Positions 55,949-63,608 of a stretch of DNA of 64,000 bases are shown piece by piece. Made by a program: the position numbers and the translations under genes. The stretch covers positions 2,429,001 through 2,493,000 of the forward strand of contig NZ_CP098755.1 of NCBI RefSeq assembly GCF_023746555.1, in the 5' to 3' direction. The notes under the pieces are model-generated. The model made no database searches. It was not told where the DNA came from and saw only the letters and a program-made list of their open reading frames with translations. The number at the start of each line of letters is the position of its first letter. Position 1 is the stretch's first letter. The DNA comes from Brevibacillus ruminantium. GTDB taxonomy: Bacteria > Bacillota > Bacilli > Brevibacillales > Brevibacillaceae.

Positions 55949-57490
55949 TTGAAACCTGTACAGACTGTTGTTGAAATGCGCGGTATTACCAAGCGCTTCC
56001 CCGGCATTATTGCCAATGACAACATCAACCTTGTCGTGAAAAAAGGGGAGATCCACGCCCTCCTGGGAGAGAACGGCGCTGGCAAATCCACGTTGATGAA
56101 CGTGTTGTTCGGATTGTATCAGCCTGAAGAGGGCGACATCCTGATTAATGAAAAGGTCGTTAAAATCACGAGCCCGAATGTAGCAAATGAACTTGGAATT
56201 GGCATGGTCCACCAGCATTTTATGCTCGTGGAAAAGTTTACTGTTGCTGAAAACATTGTATTGGGAAATGAACCGAAATCCGGGTTAAAGATAGATATGC
56301 AGCGAGCCATTCAGGACGTGGAGAAGCTCTCCAATCAATATGGCCTGAAGGTAGATCCGCGAGCGAAAATCGAAGACATTTCGGTGGGAATGCAGCAGCG
56401 CGTAGAGATTTTGAAAACGCTTTACCGCGGTGCGGACATTCTGATTTTTGACGAGCCTACTGCTGTACTGACCCCTCAGGAAATTATGGAACTGATCGAG
56501 ATCATGCATAATCTGGTCAAAGAGGGAAAAACCATTATCTTGATTACGCACAAGCTAAAAGAAATTATGGCTGTGTGCGATTCCGTCACCATCATCCGCA
56601 GAGGAAAGGTTATTGATTCGCTTGCGATCAAAGACACAAACACGGATGAGCTTGCTGCCAAAATGGTGGGCAGAGAAGTAAACTTCCGGGTGGACAAGCA
56701 GCCATCCCGCCCCAAAGAAGTGATCTTGTCTGTGGAAGGCGTGACCGCTATGGGAAACCGTGGCGTCAATGCATTAAACAACATCAGCCTGGAGGTCAGA
56801 GGGGGCGAAATCCTCGGGATCGCTGGCGTCGATGGAAACGGCCAAAGTGAGTTGATCGAGGTTTTGACCGGCCTTCGAAAAGCTTCCAGCGGCCGGGTTC
56901 TTCTGAAAGGGCAAGAGATTACCAATCAGTCACCGCGTCTGATCTCAGAGTCTGGCTTGTCACATATTCCAGAGGATCGTCACAAACACGGTCTTATTCT
57001 CGATTTTTCCATGAGCGAAAACATGGTTTTGGAGACGTATTTCCATAAGGAATTTAATAAAAACGGATTCCTGGACTATCCGGCGATTGACAAGCATGCC
57101 AGCAAGCTGATCAAGGAGTTTGATGTGCGGACACCCAGTATTTACACGAAAGCCCGTGCACTCTCCGGAGGAAATCAGCAAAAGGCAATTATCGCTCGCG
57201 AAGTAAACAAGGACCCTGATCTGTTGATCGCGGCTCAGCCGACGCGCGGCCTCGATGTCGGGGCGATCGAATTTATTCATAAACGGCTGATTGAGCAGCG
57301 TGACAAAGGTAAAGCTGTGCTGCTGCTGTCCTTGGAACTGGACGAAATTATCAATGTGTCCGATCGCATTGCTGTTATTTACGAAGGCCAGATTGTCGGC
57401 ATTGTCGATGCGAAAGAGACGAACGAGCAAGAGCTCGGCTTGATGATGTCCGGAGGAAAACGTATGCAAGGGGGCGGCAACGGTGAATAG
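55949..57490 (+). CDS. ABC transporter ATPase with two nucleotide-binding domains (NupO-like)
   Basis: Sugar/nucleoside-type ABC ATPase of 513 residues in one chain. Domain 1 has Walker A GENGAGKST (40-48), signature ISVGMQQRVEI and Walker B ILIFDEPTAVL; domain 2 has a degenerate Walker A GVDGNGQSEL and signature LSGGNQQKAII, as usual in this subfamily. TTG at 55949 is 7 bases after GGGGGG; the in-frame ATG at 55901 has no site. Overlaps the first permease gene by 8 bases. Confidence 0.93.
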   Translation: MKPVQTVVEMRGITKRFPGIIANDNINLVVKKGEIHALLGENGAGKSTLMNVLFGLYQPEEGDILINEKVVKITSPNVANELGIGMVHQHFMLVEKFTVAENIVLGNEPKSGLKIDMQRAIQDVEKLSNQYGLKVDPRAKIEDISVGMQQRVEILKTLYRGADILIFDEPTAVLTPQEIMELIEIMHNLVKEGKTIILITHKLKEIMAVCDSVTIIRRGKVIDSLAIKDTNTDELAAKMVGREVNFRVDKQPSRPKEVILSVEGVTAMGNRGVNALNNISLEVRGGEILGIAGVDGNGQSELIEVLTGLRKASSGRVLLKGQEITNQSPRLISESGLSHIPEDRHKHGLILDFSMSENMVLETYFHKEFNKNGFLDYPAIDKHASKLIKEFDVRTPSIYTKARALSGGNQQKAIIAREVNKDPDLLIAAQPTRGLDVGAIEFIHKRLIEQRDKGKAVLLLSLELDEIINVSDRIAVIYEGQIVGIVDAKETNEQELGLMMSGGKRMQGGGNGE

Positions 57491-58553
57491 AGTCATCGCC
57501 ATTTTTACCAAGGAATCCTTCCTCGTGCCGGTTGCTGCCATTATCCTCGGCTTGCTGACGGGCGCGATTGCCATGCTGGCGGGGGGCTTTAACCCGGTCA
57601 AGGCCTATGCATCCTTGATTGAAAAGGTTTTTGGCAATGCGTATAACTTTGGGGAAACGATTCGACAGATCACTCCGCTGATCTTTACAGGTCTTTCTGT
57701 AGCATTTGCCTTCCGTACCGGTTTGTTTAACATCGGAGCGGAGGGGCAGTTTATCATCGGGATGATCGCTTCCACAGCGGTTGGGATCTCCGTTGATCTT
57801 CCCTGGTACCTTCATGCGCCGCTGGCTGTACTGGCGGGTGGTCTGGCAGGAGGTTTGTGGGGAGCCATCGCCGGTTGGCTAAAGGCGGCCCGCGGTGTAA
57901 ACGAGGTCATTACGACGATCATGCTGAACTGGATCGCCCTTTATTTTGCCAACTATATTCTCAAAGCGTTTTACGTGGCGGAAGGCCAACAACGCTCCGA
58001 TATGATCAAGGACTCGGCATCGATTTCCTTTGCATGGCTCTCGCAAATGTTTGACAGTGCGCGCCTGCACTGGGGAACATTGCTTGCCGTATTGGCGGCT
58101 GTCTTCTTCTACGTCCTGTTGTGGAAAACCAAGAGTGGCTTTGAGCTGCGTGCTGTCGGTCTGAATCCGAACGCTTCGGAGTACGCAGGCATGAATGTAA
58201 ACCGCAACGTTGTCAACGCAATGTTCGTCGGCGGGATGTTCGCCGGAATCGGGGGCGCATGCGAGATTTTGGGCGTCTTCCACTATCAATCCATCATGGC
58301 TGCACAGCCGGGCTACGGGTTTGACGGAATTGCCGTTGCCTTGATCGGCGGCAACACTCCGCTTGGCGTTGTATTGGGAGCGATTCTGTTCGGGATATTG
58401 ACGTTCGGGGCAGCAGGCATGAAGTTTGGTGCAGGTGTTCCGGTGGAATTGATCCGGGTGGTCATCTCTTCCGTCATCTTCTTTGTTGCAGCTCATGGCA
58501 TCGTGAAGTTTTTCATTAAGCCAATCTGGAAGAAAAAGGAGGGTGGACACTGA
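57483..58553 (+). CDS. Nucleoside ABC transporter permease (NupP-like)
   Basis: Integral membrane subunit of the BMP/ABC importer (BPD_transp_2/RbsC family). About nine hydrophobic helices in 356 residues, with the motif FNIGAEGQFIIG and the family loop RAVGLNPNASEYAGMN. GTG at 57483 overlaps the ATPase gene. Its stop overlaps the second permease gene by one base (TGATG), so the two permeases are made together. Confidence 0.92.
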   Translation: MNRVIAIFTKESFLVPVAAIILGLLTGAIAMLAGGFNPVKAYASLIEKVFGNAYNFGETIRQITPLIFTGLSVAFAFRTGLFNIGAEGQFIIGMIASTAVGISVDLPWYLHAPLAVLAGGLAGGLWGAIAGWLKAARGVNEVITTIMLNWIALYFANYILKAFYVAEGQQRSDMIKDSASISFAWLSQMFDSARLHWGTLLAVLAAVFFYVLLWKTKSGFELRAVGLNPNASEYAGMNVNRNVVNAMFVGGMFAGIGGACEILGVFHYQSIMAAQPGYGFDGIAVALIGGNTPLGVVLGAILFGILTFGAAGMKFGAGVPVELIRVVISSVIFFVAAHGIVKFFIKPIWKKKEGGH

Positions 58554-59512
58554 TGGATTGGGGAGTCGTACTCAGCAACCTTTTGCATGACACCATCGTG
58601 TTTTCCACTGCCTTGATATTTGCCGCTTTGGGCGGGATGTACTCGGAGCGATCCGGGGTTGTCAACATTGCGCTGGAGGGCATGATGGTAATTGGCGCCT
58701 TTACAGGTGCGGTGGTTACTTATTTTGCACAGGATACGTTTGGCGGACTGGCTCCGTGGATCGGCTTTCTGGGCGCATGTATCGCCGGGGCAATCTTCGC
58801 AGCACCGCATGCGGTTGCATCGATTACCTTTCGGGCCGATCAGGTTGTCAGTGGCGTAGCCCTGAACTTTTTGGCTGTCGGTCTTTCGGTTTACCTGACC
58901 AAAATCATCTTCCACGGTGCAGGGCAAACAACCACCCTTCAACAGGTCTTTGGAAAGTGGCACATTCCTTTGCTTAGCGATATTCCGATCTTGGGACATG
59001 CTATTTTTGAAGGCTATCCCACCAGTTATATTGCGTTTGCACTCGTTGCTTTTTCCTGGTATTTGCTCTTTAAAACATCGTTTGGACTTCGCCTCCGCGC
59101 TGTCGGTGAGCATCCGCGCGCAGCCGATACAGTCGGGATCAATGTAAAGCGGATGCGCTATACAGCAGTGCTGATCTCCGGTGCCTTGGCAGCGATGGGC
59201 GGAGCGACCATCTCGCTCACAACGACCAGCAACTTCTCTCATAACACCGTTTCCGGGCAAGGCTTTATTGCCCTTGCAGCACTCATTTTCGGGAAATGGC
59301 ATCCGATGGGAGCGATGGGCGCTGCCCTGTTCTTCGGGGTTGCGCAAGCGATCAAGTCCCTGGTTCAAATTTTTGGCTTGACCAAATATGTACCGACAGA
59401 AGTGATCTTTATGCTTCCGTATGTGCTCACCATCCTGGTGCTGGCTGGAGTAGTGGGACGATCCAGTGCCCCGGCAGCACTCGGAAAGGTATACGAGACT
59501 GGATCTCGCTGA
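58553..59512 (+). CDS. Nucleoside ABC transporter permease (NupQ-like)
   Basis: Second permease, 319 residues, mostly hydrophobic helices. Motif GVVNIALEGMMVIGAF and the loop RAVGEHPRAADTVGINVKRMRY match the partner permease family. ATG 58553 overlaps the previous stop, behind GGAGGGTGG. Completes the transporter: one binding protein, one double ATPase, two permeases, presumably taking up nucleosides. Confidence 0.92.
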   Translation: MDWGVVLSNLLHDTIVFSTALIFAALGGMYSERSGVVNIALEGMMVIGAFTGAVVTYFAQDTFGGLAPWIGFLGACIAGAIFAAPHAVASITFRADQVVSGVALNFLAVGLSVYLTKIIFHGAGQTTTLQQVFGKWHIPLLSDIPILGHAIFEGYPTSYIAFALVAFSWYLLFKTSFGLRLRAVGEHPRAADTVGINVKRMRYTAVLISGALAAMGGATISLTTTSNFSHNTVSGQGFIALAALIFGKWHPMGAMGAALFFGVAQAIKSLVQIFGLTKYVPTEVIFMLPYVLTILVLAGVVGRSSAPAALGKVYETGSR

Positions 59513-59545
59513 TTAACAATTTTTGCGTCTGGAACCTGTCTTTCT

Positions 59546-59583
59546 CCCTGTGCGATAATGTGTACGACAAAAATCGCACAGGG
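59546..59583 (+). promoter_or_regulatory. Inverted repeat overlapping a -10-like box and the ribosome site of the M23 gene
   Basis: CCCTGTGCGAT (59546-59556) and ATCGCACAGGG (59573-59583), a perfect 11-bp repeat with a 16-base loop. Its 3' arm contains the first bases of the GGGGGGA ribosome site and its 5' arm covers a TGCGATAAT extended -10-like box. May hide the ribosome site in mRNA or bind a regulator. Confidence 0.55.
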
Positions 59584-59591
59584 GGGATAAG

Positions 59592-60605
59592 ATGAACCGC
59601 TGCTTACATAGTAACAGCTCTCGTCTGATCAGCAGGATTCTGGGCGCGTTTTTGCTTGTGACGGTTTTCACGATCTTTCACAGCAAAGCGGCTTTTGCCC
59701 AATCACCAGGCCCTGTCATCTCTTTGATAGTAGATGGCATCGGTGTGAAAACGGATGTTCCGCCTCTGCATCAAAACGGGCGAATCCTCGTCCCGATACG
59801 CTTTGTTGCAGAGCAGTTGGGAACGAAGGTTTCCTATGATGCGGATTCTCGCCGGGTTACGCTGCGGGATGGCGTGAATCAAGTCGCTGTATTTGCCGAC
59901 AGCCGGATTGGTTATGTGAATGGAGAACGTGTGACGCTGGATACAGCAACCGTGATTCAAAATCAAAGGACTATGATCCCTGTCCGCTTTGTGAGTGAAA
60001 CGCTGGGGTATTCGGTCGCCTGGGATAACAGGGCGAAAGTAGTGAAGATTCGGACACGTGATGAAGATCACGAGCAGTCTGCCAAAATAGCAGCTTCTCC
60101 GGTCACTGCACAGGTAAAGAATGCAGATCTGCTCTCGGAACGCTATGTGTTCCCTTTTGATAAGCATAGCCACTACGAAGCATACGGTGACAGCTACGGA
60201 TCAGCGCGAGAGTGGAGCGAAAGCCATTCGGGAAATGCTCGTTCACACGAGGGCATCGACATCATGGCTCCTCAAGGAACACCGGTTTACAGTGTGGGAG
60301 ACGGCGTGATCAACCGGATTGGTTGGAATACCTATGGCGGCTGGAGGATCAATATTACGGATGATTCAGGCAAGTTTAAAATGTATTACGCACATTTGCA
60401 GGCTTATTGTCCCGATTTACAGGTGGGAACGCGAATCCAGGCAGGCCAACTGATTGGATTTGTGGGGACGACAGGCTATGGGGCTCCAGGGACCTCTGGC
60501 ATGTTTCCGCCCCATTTGCATTTTGGCCTGTACCGAGCGTCCGATGATGTTGCGTTCAATCCTTATTCCTACCTGCAGTTCTGGGAAAACAACAAGGTTG
60601 ACTAA
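59592..60605 (+). CDS. Secreted M23 metallopeptidase with copper-amine-oxidase-like N-terminal domain
   Basis: Exported cell-wall protein of 337 residues. Signal peptide about 1-35 (ILGAFLLVTVFTIFHSKAAFA), then a Cu_amine_oxidN1-type domain (about 40-155; LVPIRFVAEQLGTKVSYDADSRRVTL and MIPVRFVSETLGYSVAWDNRAK), then an M23 peptidase domain: HEGIDIMAPQGTPVYS carries the first ligands and HLHFGLY the last. Likely cuts peptidoglycan crosslinks. ATG behind GGGGGGATAAG, within a hairpin. Confidence 0.92.
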   Translation: MNRCLHSNSSRLISRILGAFLLVTVFTIFHSKAAFAQSPGPVISLIVDGIGVKTDVPPLHQNGRILVPIRFVAEQLGTKVSYDADSRRVTLRDGVNQVAVFADSRIGYVNGERVTLDTATVIQNQRTMIPVRFVSETLGYSVAWDNRAKVVKIRTRDEDHEQSAKIAASPVTAQVKNADLLSERYVFPFDKHSHYEAYGDSYGSAREWSESHSGNARSHEGIDIMAPQGTPVYSVGDGVINRIGWNTYGGWRINITDDSGKFKMYYAHLQAYCPDLQVGTRIQAGQLIGFVGTTGYGAPGTSGMFPPHLHFGLYRASDDVAFNPYSYLQFWENNKVD

Positions 60606-60668
60606 CAGAGAAAGCATCTGGGGTAAACTACATGTATGGAAAGGACTTCAATCAAAGGAGGACACCAT

Positions 60669-60827
60669 ATGTGGACATGTCCCTACTGCGGCGGCACGCA
60701 CGGTTTGCCGTTTCATGACAGTCAACTGGACGGGATGCTTTGCTTGGAGCCCGATTGCGGGCGTTTTGAAGAAAGTCACACGGACCACGATGATCTCAGT
60801 CTTTGGGACACCACGGATATCGTATGA
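60669..60827 (+). CDS. 52-residue zinc-ribbon protein
   Basis: Very small protein beginning MWTCPYCGG with a second pair in MLCLEPDCGRF, that is CPYC plus CLEPDC, a four-Cys zinc ribbon. Acidic/His-rich tail ESHTDHDDLSLWD. ATG at 60669 has AAAGGAGGA 6 bases upstream; the in-frame ATG at 60636 lacks one. A terminator follows directly. Function unknown. Confidence 0.8.
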   Translation: MWTCPYCGGTHGLPFHDSQLDGMLCLEPDCGRFEESHTDHDDLSLWDTTDIV

Positions 60828-60841
60828 GCGACAGGAAAAGG

Positions 60842-60866
60842 AAAGGAGCAAAAAGGCTCCTTTTTT
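60842..60866 (+). terminator. Intrinsic terminator after the zinc-ribbon gene
   Basis: AAAGGAGC (60842-60849) pairs with GCTCCTTT (60856-60863) around AAAAAG, followed by further T and TTTTCTTT. Confidence 0.85.
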
Positions 60867-60913
60867 CTTTTCCTTTTTTTCGGTAAAGTGGAAGGAGAAG
60901 GAGGGGTGTACGC

Positions 60914-62623
60914 GTGGAGTTTTCGTTGTTTGAATTTTTGGATAATATGCCGCATGGTTTTGTTTTTGTGGATCGCGGCGGCATCATCACCCATGTGAAT
61001 AACGCTTGTGCCCAGTTGCTGGGCTTAAAAAAGGAAGAAATCATCAATCGGCCGATCATCAGCATTGCGCCCGGCTCTGATATGCTGCAGGTCATGAATC
61101 AGGGGAAAGCAAGTCTTCGCAGGGAAATCCAGTTTGGCGAAAAGCTGTTTTTGGTTGACCGTTTGCCTCTTTTCTCCGAGGAAAAGGTAGTGGGCGGACT
61201 CTCGATTTTTCAGATCATGCCAAACTCATCTGATAAGGGCGGCTTGTGGTCTGAGCAGGAGCGGGAGCTTCATCAATTCAAAGAACTGGTGGAACAGTTG
61301 TACGATGGTATCGTCATGTGCGATAAAAACGGAATCATCACGATGATCAACCAGAGCTACTGCGACTTTTTGGGCACGACGATTGAGGAGGCCATCGGGA
61401 GACATATAACGGAAGTAATTGAAAATACGAGGATGCATGTCGTCATCCAGACCGGAAAGGCAGAGATCGATCAACTGATGAGAATCGGTGACAGAGAGAT
61501 CATCGTCAGCCGGATGCCGTTAAAAGAGGGAGAGGAGACGGTTGGCGCTTTGGGAAAAGTGGTGTTCAGCGATTTGCGAGAGCTGAGGAGCATCGTCGAG
61601 AGGTACAACATCATGGAGCGGAAGCTGGATTTCTATCGGCAGGAGCTAAAGCGAATGATGGGTGCCAAATATTCCTTTGCCCACATCATGGCGGAGCATC
61701 CGTTGATGAAAGAAGCCGTGCAGATGGCCAAGCGGATTGCCAAAACCAGGTCTTCGGTGTTGATTCTGGGGGAAAGCGGGACAGGCAAGGAGTTGTTTGC
61801 CCACGCCATCCATGAAGCAAGCAGCCGGGCCGAGGGAGCATTTGTCCGTGTAAATTGTGCTGCCATTCCCAAGGATTTGATGGAAGCGGAGCTGTTTGGG
61901 TATGAAGAGGGAGCGTTTACCGGAGCGAAAAAGGGGGGCAAGCCCGGAAAGATTGAGTTGGCCAACCAGGGAACCTTGTTCCTGGATGAAATCGGGGATA
62001 TGCCACTGGACATGCAAGCCAAGCTGCTTCGGGTTTTGCAGGAAAGAGAGGTGGAGCGGATCGGTGCAACCCGGCCGATCGGTGTGGACATTCGCGTTAT
62101 CGCTGCCACGCACCGCCCTTTGGAAAAACTGATTCAAGAGGGCAAATTTCGCGAGGACCTGTATTATCGGCTGAACGTCTTCATGATCAATCTGCCGCCG
62201 CTGCGTGTGCAAGGGGCGACGATTCTCTCGCTCGCAGGCAAGCTGATCAACAAGCTGAATGCAGAGCTTTATACAAATGTCTCGGGCCTGAGCGAACGGG
62301 TTCAGAATATCTTTTTTGCACATAAATGGCCAGGAAATCTCCGCGAGATGAATAACGTCTTGGAGCGGGCTGTGCAGCTGGCGGAAGAGGGCGAGCTCGA
62401 TCTTGAGCATCTCCCGCCTTATTTGCTGGACAAACAGGTGGTCAGAACAAGTGAAGGTATTTCGCTCGATCTGGAAGCAGAACTGGCCAAGACAGAAAAG
62501 AGGGTATTGGAGGCGGCGCTCGCTCACTGTGAAGGAAATAAAGTACAAGCCGCTCAGCTTCTGGGGATCCATCGAGCCAGCTTGTATCGAAAGCTGGAAA
62601 AACACCAGATTGCTCAAAAATAA
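60914..62623 (+). CDS. PAS-PAS sigma-54-dependent enhancer-binding activator
   Basis: Bacterial enhancer-binding protein of 569 residues. Two PAS sensor domains (about 5-110 and 125-235; NMPHGFVFVDRGGIITHVNNA and LYDGIVMCDKNGIITMINQSY), an AAA+ domain with Walker A GESGTGKE (286-293) and the sigma-54 contact loop GAFTGA (333-338), and a C-terminal Fis-type helix-turn-helix (GNKVQAAQLLGIHRASLYRKLE). GTG start behind GAAGGAGGGG. No receiver domain, so it probably senses a small ligand directly. Adjacent to a sigma-54 promoter, its likely target. Confidence 0.95.
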   Translation: MEFSLFEFLDNMPHGFVFVDRGGIITHVNNACAQLLGLKKEEIINRPIISIAPGSDMLQVMNQGKASLRREIQFGEKLFLVDRLPLFSEEKVVGGLSIFQIMPNSSDKGGLWSEQERELHQFKELVEQLYDGIVMCDKNGIITMINQSYCDFLGTTIEEAIGRHITEVIENTRMHVVIQTGKAEIDQLMRIGDREIIVSRMPLKEGEETVGALGKVVFSDLRELRSIVERYNIMERKLDFYRQELKRMMGAKYSFAHIMAEHPLMKEAVQMAKRIAKTRSSVLILGESGTGKELFAHAIHEASSRAEGAFVRVNCAAIPKDLMEAELFGYEEGAFTGAKKGGKPGKIELANQGTLFLDEIGDMPLDMQAKLLRVLQEREVERIGATRPIGVDIRVIAATHRPLEKLIQEGKFREDLYYRLNVFMINLPPLRVQGATILSLAGKLINKLNAELYTNVSGLSERVQNIFFAHKWPGNLREMNNVLERAVQLAEEGELDLEHLPPYLLDKQVVRTSEGISLDLEAELAKTEKRVLEAALAHCEGNKVQAAQLLGIHRASLYRKLEKHQIAQK

Positions 62624-62640
62624 TGTCTCAATATCGCTAC

Positions 62641-62694
62641 ATGTCGTACATATGCTACAGGAGTAGTGTCGCAAAAAATCAACACGGATGTGTT
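62641..62694 (+). promoter_or_regulatory. Candidate enhancer (UAS) repeats upstream of the sigma-54 promoter
   Basis: Palindromic elements about 55-110 bases before the start: ATGT-CGT-ACAT (62641-62651) and AACAC-GGAT-GTGTT (62681-62694). The repeated GCTACA (62636, 62654) adds a direct repeat. Spacing suits binding by the adjacent activator. Confidence 0.45.
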
Positions 62695-62722
62695 ACCCCT
62701 GATGGATTCTGCTTCCTTTCTT

Positions 62723-62738
62723 TGGCATGAAGTTTGCA
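62723..62738 (+). promoter_or_regulatory. Sigma-54 (-24/-12) promoter of the SDR operon
   Basis: TGGCATG-AAGT-TTGCA (62723-62738) differs from the consensus TGGCACG-N4-TTGCA at one position. GG (62724-62725) and GC (62736-62737) are correctly 12 bases apart. Start near 62749, about 35 bases before the SDR gene. Confidence 0.93.
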
Positions 62739-62750
62739 AATATTCTGTTT

Positions 62751-62764
62751 TGTAAACGTTTACA
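62751..62764 (+). promoter_or_regulatory. CcpA catabolite-response element (cre) at the transcription start
   Basis: TGTAAACGTTTACA, a perfect 14-base palindrome matching the cre consensus TGWAANCGNTNWCA at every fixed position, at about +2 to +15. This position would block promoter escape or elongation, the usual way cre sites repress. Confidence 0.85.
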
Positions 62765-62783
62765 GGCGAGGGAAGGAGGACTT

Positions 62784-63575
62784 ATGCAAACGAATCTACT
62801 GCAAAACAAGGTTGCTTTGATTACCGGGGGTGCAAGCGGGATCGGGCTTGCCATCGCTGAAAAAATGTTCGAGGCCGGATGTCATCTTGCCATTGCCGAC
62901 ATTGACCTTGGCAAAGCTGAAGTGGCGATCATGTCCATGGCTGAGAGGGAACAACAGAAGAAAATCGCGATTCAGGCAGATCTGTCGGAAACAGAATCGA
63001 TCAGGCACATGGTGGCAACATGCGAGCAAAGCATGGGTCCGGTCGACATTCTGGTGAACAATGCTGGCTTTCAATATGTAGCCCCGATTGAAACCTGTGA
63101 TCCCAGACAATTTCAAAAGCTCATTGAAGTCATGCTGGTAGGGCCTTTTGTGGCTACACAAGCCGTATTTGCCCAAATGAAGGAGCGTGGCTGGGGGCGG
63201 ATCATCAACATTTCCTCCATCAACGGAAAGATGGGTGCGCCCTTTAAGGCAGGGTACTGCTCAGCCAAACACGGAATTATCGGGCTGACGAGGGTTACTG
63301 CCATGGAGGCGGCAGATTCGGGTGTTACCTGCAATGCCATCTGTCCCGGGTATGTGGATACCCCGCTTGTCCGCAACCAGCTTTCCGATCTGGCAAAAAG
63401 CTATCAGTTGGCAGAAGGCGAGGTGTTGGAGGAAGTGATACTCAGGCATGTGCCCCAGCATCGATTGCTGGAAGCGGGGGAAATCGGCAATCTCGCGGTT
63501 TATCTCGCATCCGATCTGGCGACAGGCATTACTGGGCAAGCAGTGAATATCTCCGGGGGTTATGTCATGCACTAA
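62784..63575 (+). CDS. 3-Hydroxybutyrate dehydrogenase-like short-chain dehydrogenase
   Basis: Classical SDR of 263 residues. TGGASGIG (14-21) is the NAD(P) motif, NNAG is near 92-95, and S145, Y158 and K162 (YCSAK) are the catalytic set. The segment GAPFKAGYCSAKHGIIGLT, followed by CNAICPGYVDTPLVRNQ and C-terminal GYVMH, is characteristic of D-3-hydroxybutyrate dehydrogenases. ATG 62784 behind GGAAGGAGGA, just after the cre site. Substrate is inferred and needs an enzyme assay; other small hydroxy acids are possible. Confidence 0.85.
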   Translation: MQTNLLQNKVALITGGASGIGLAIAEKMFEAGCHLAIADIDLGKAEVAIMSMAEREQQKKIAIQADLSETESIRHMVATCEQSMGPVDILVNNAGFQYVAPIETCDPRQFQKLIEVMLVGPFVATQAVFAQMKERGWGRIINISSINGKMGAPFKAGYCSAKHGIIGLTRVTAMEAADSGVTCNAICPGYVDTPLVRNQLSDLAKSYQLAEGEVLEEVILRHVPQHRLLEAGEIGNLAVYLASDLATGITGQAVNISGGYVMH

Positions 63576-63608
63576 GGAATTGTTTGGAGAAAAAAGGGGG
63601 TAATGACG

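Noticed and set aside
55949..57490. Degenerate second Walker A (GVDGNGQSEL) in the ABC ATPase as a broken gene
   Set aside because: This degeneracy is usual in the second domain of double ATPases of the ribose/nucleoside subfamily.
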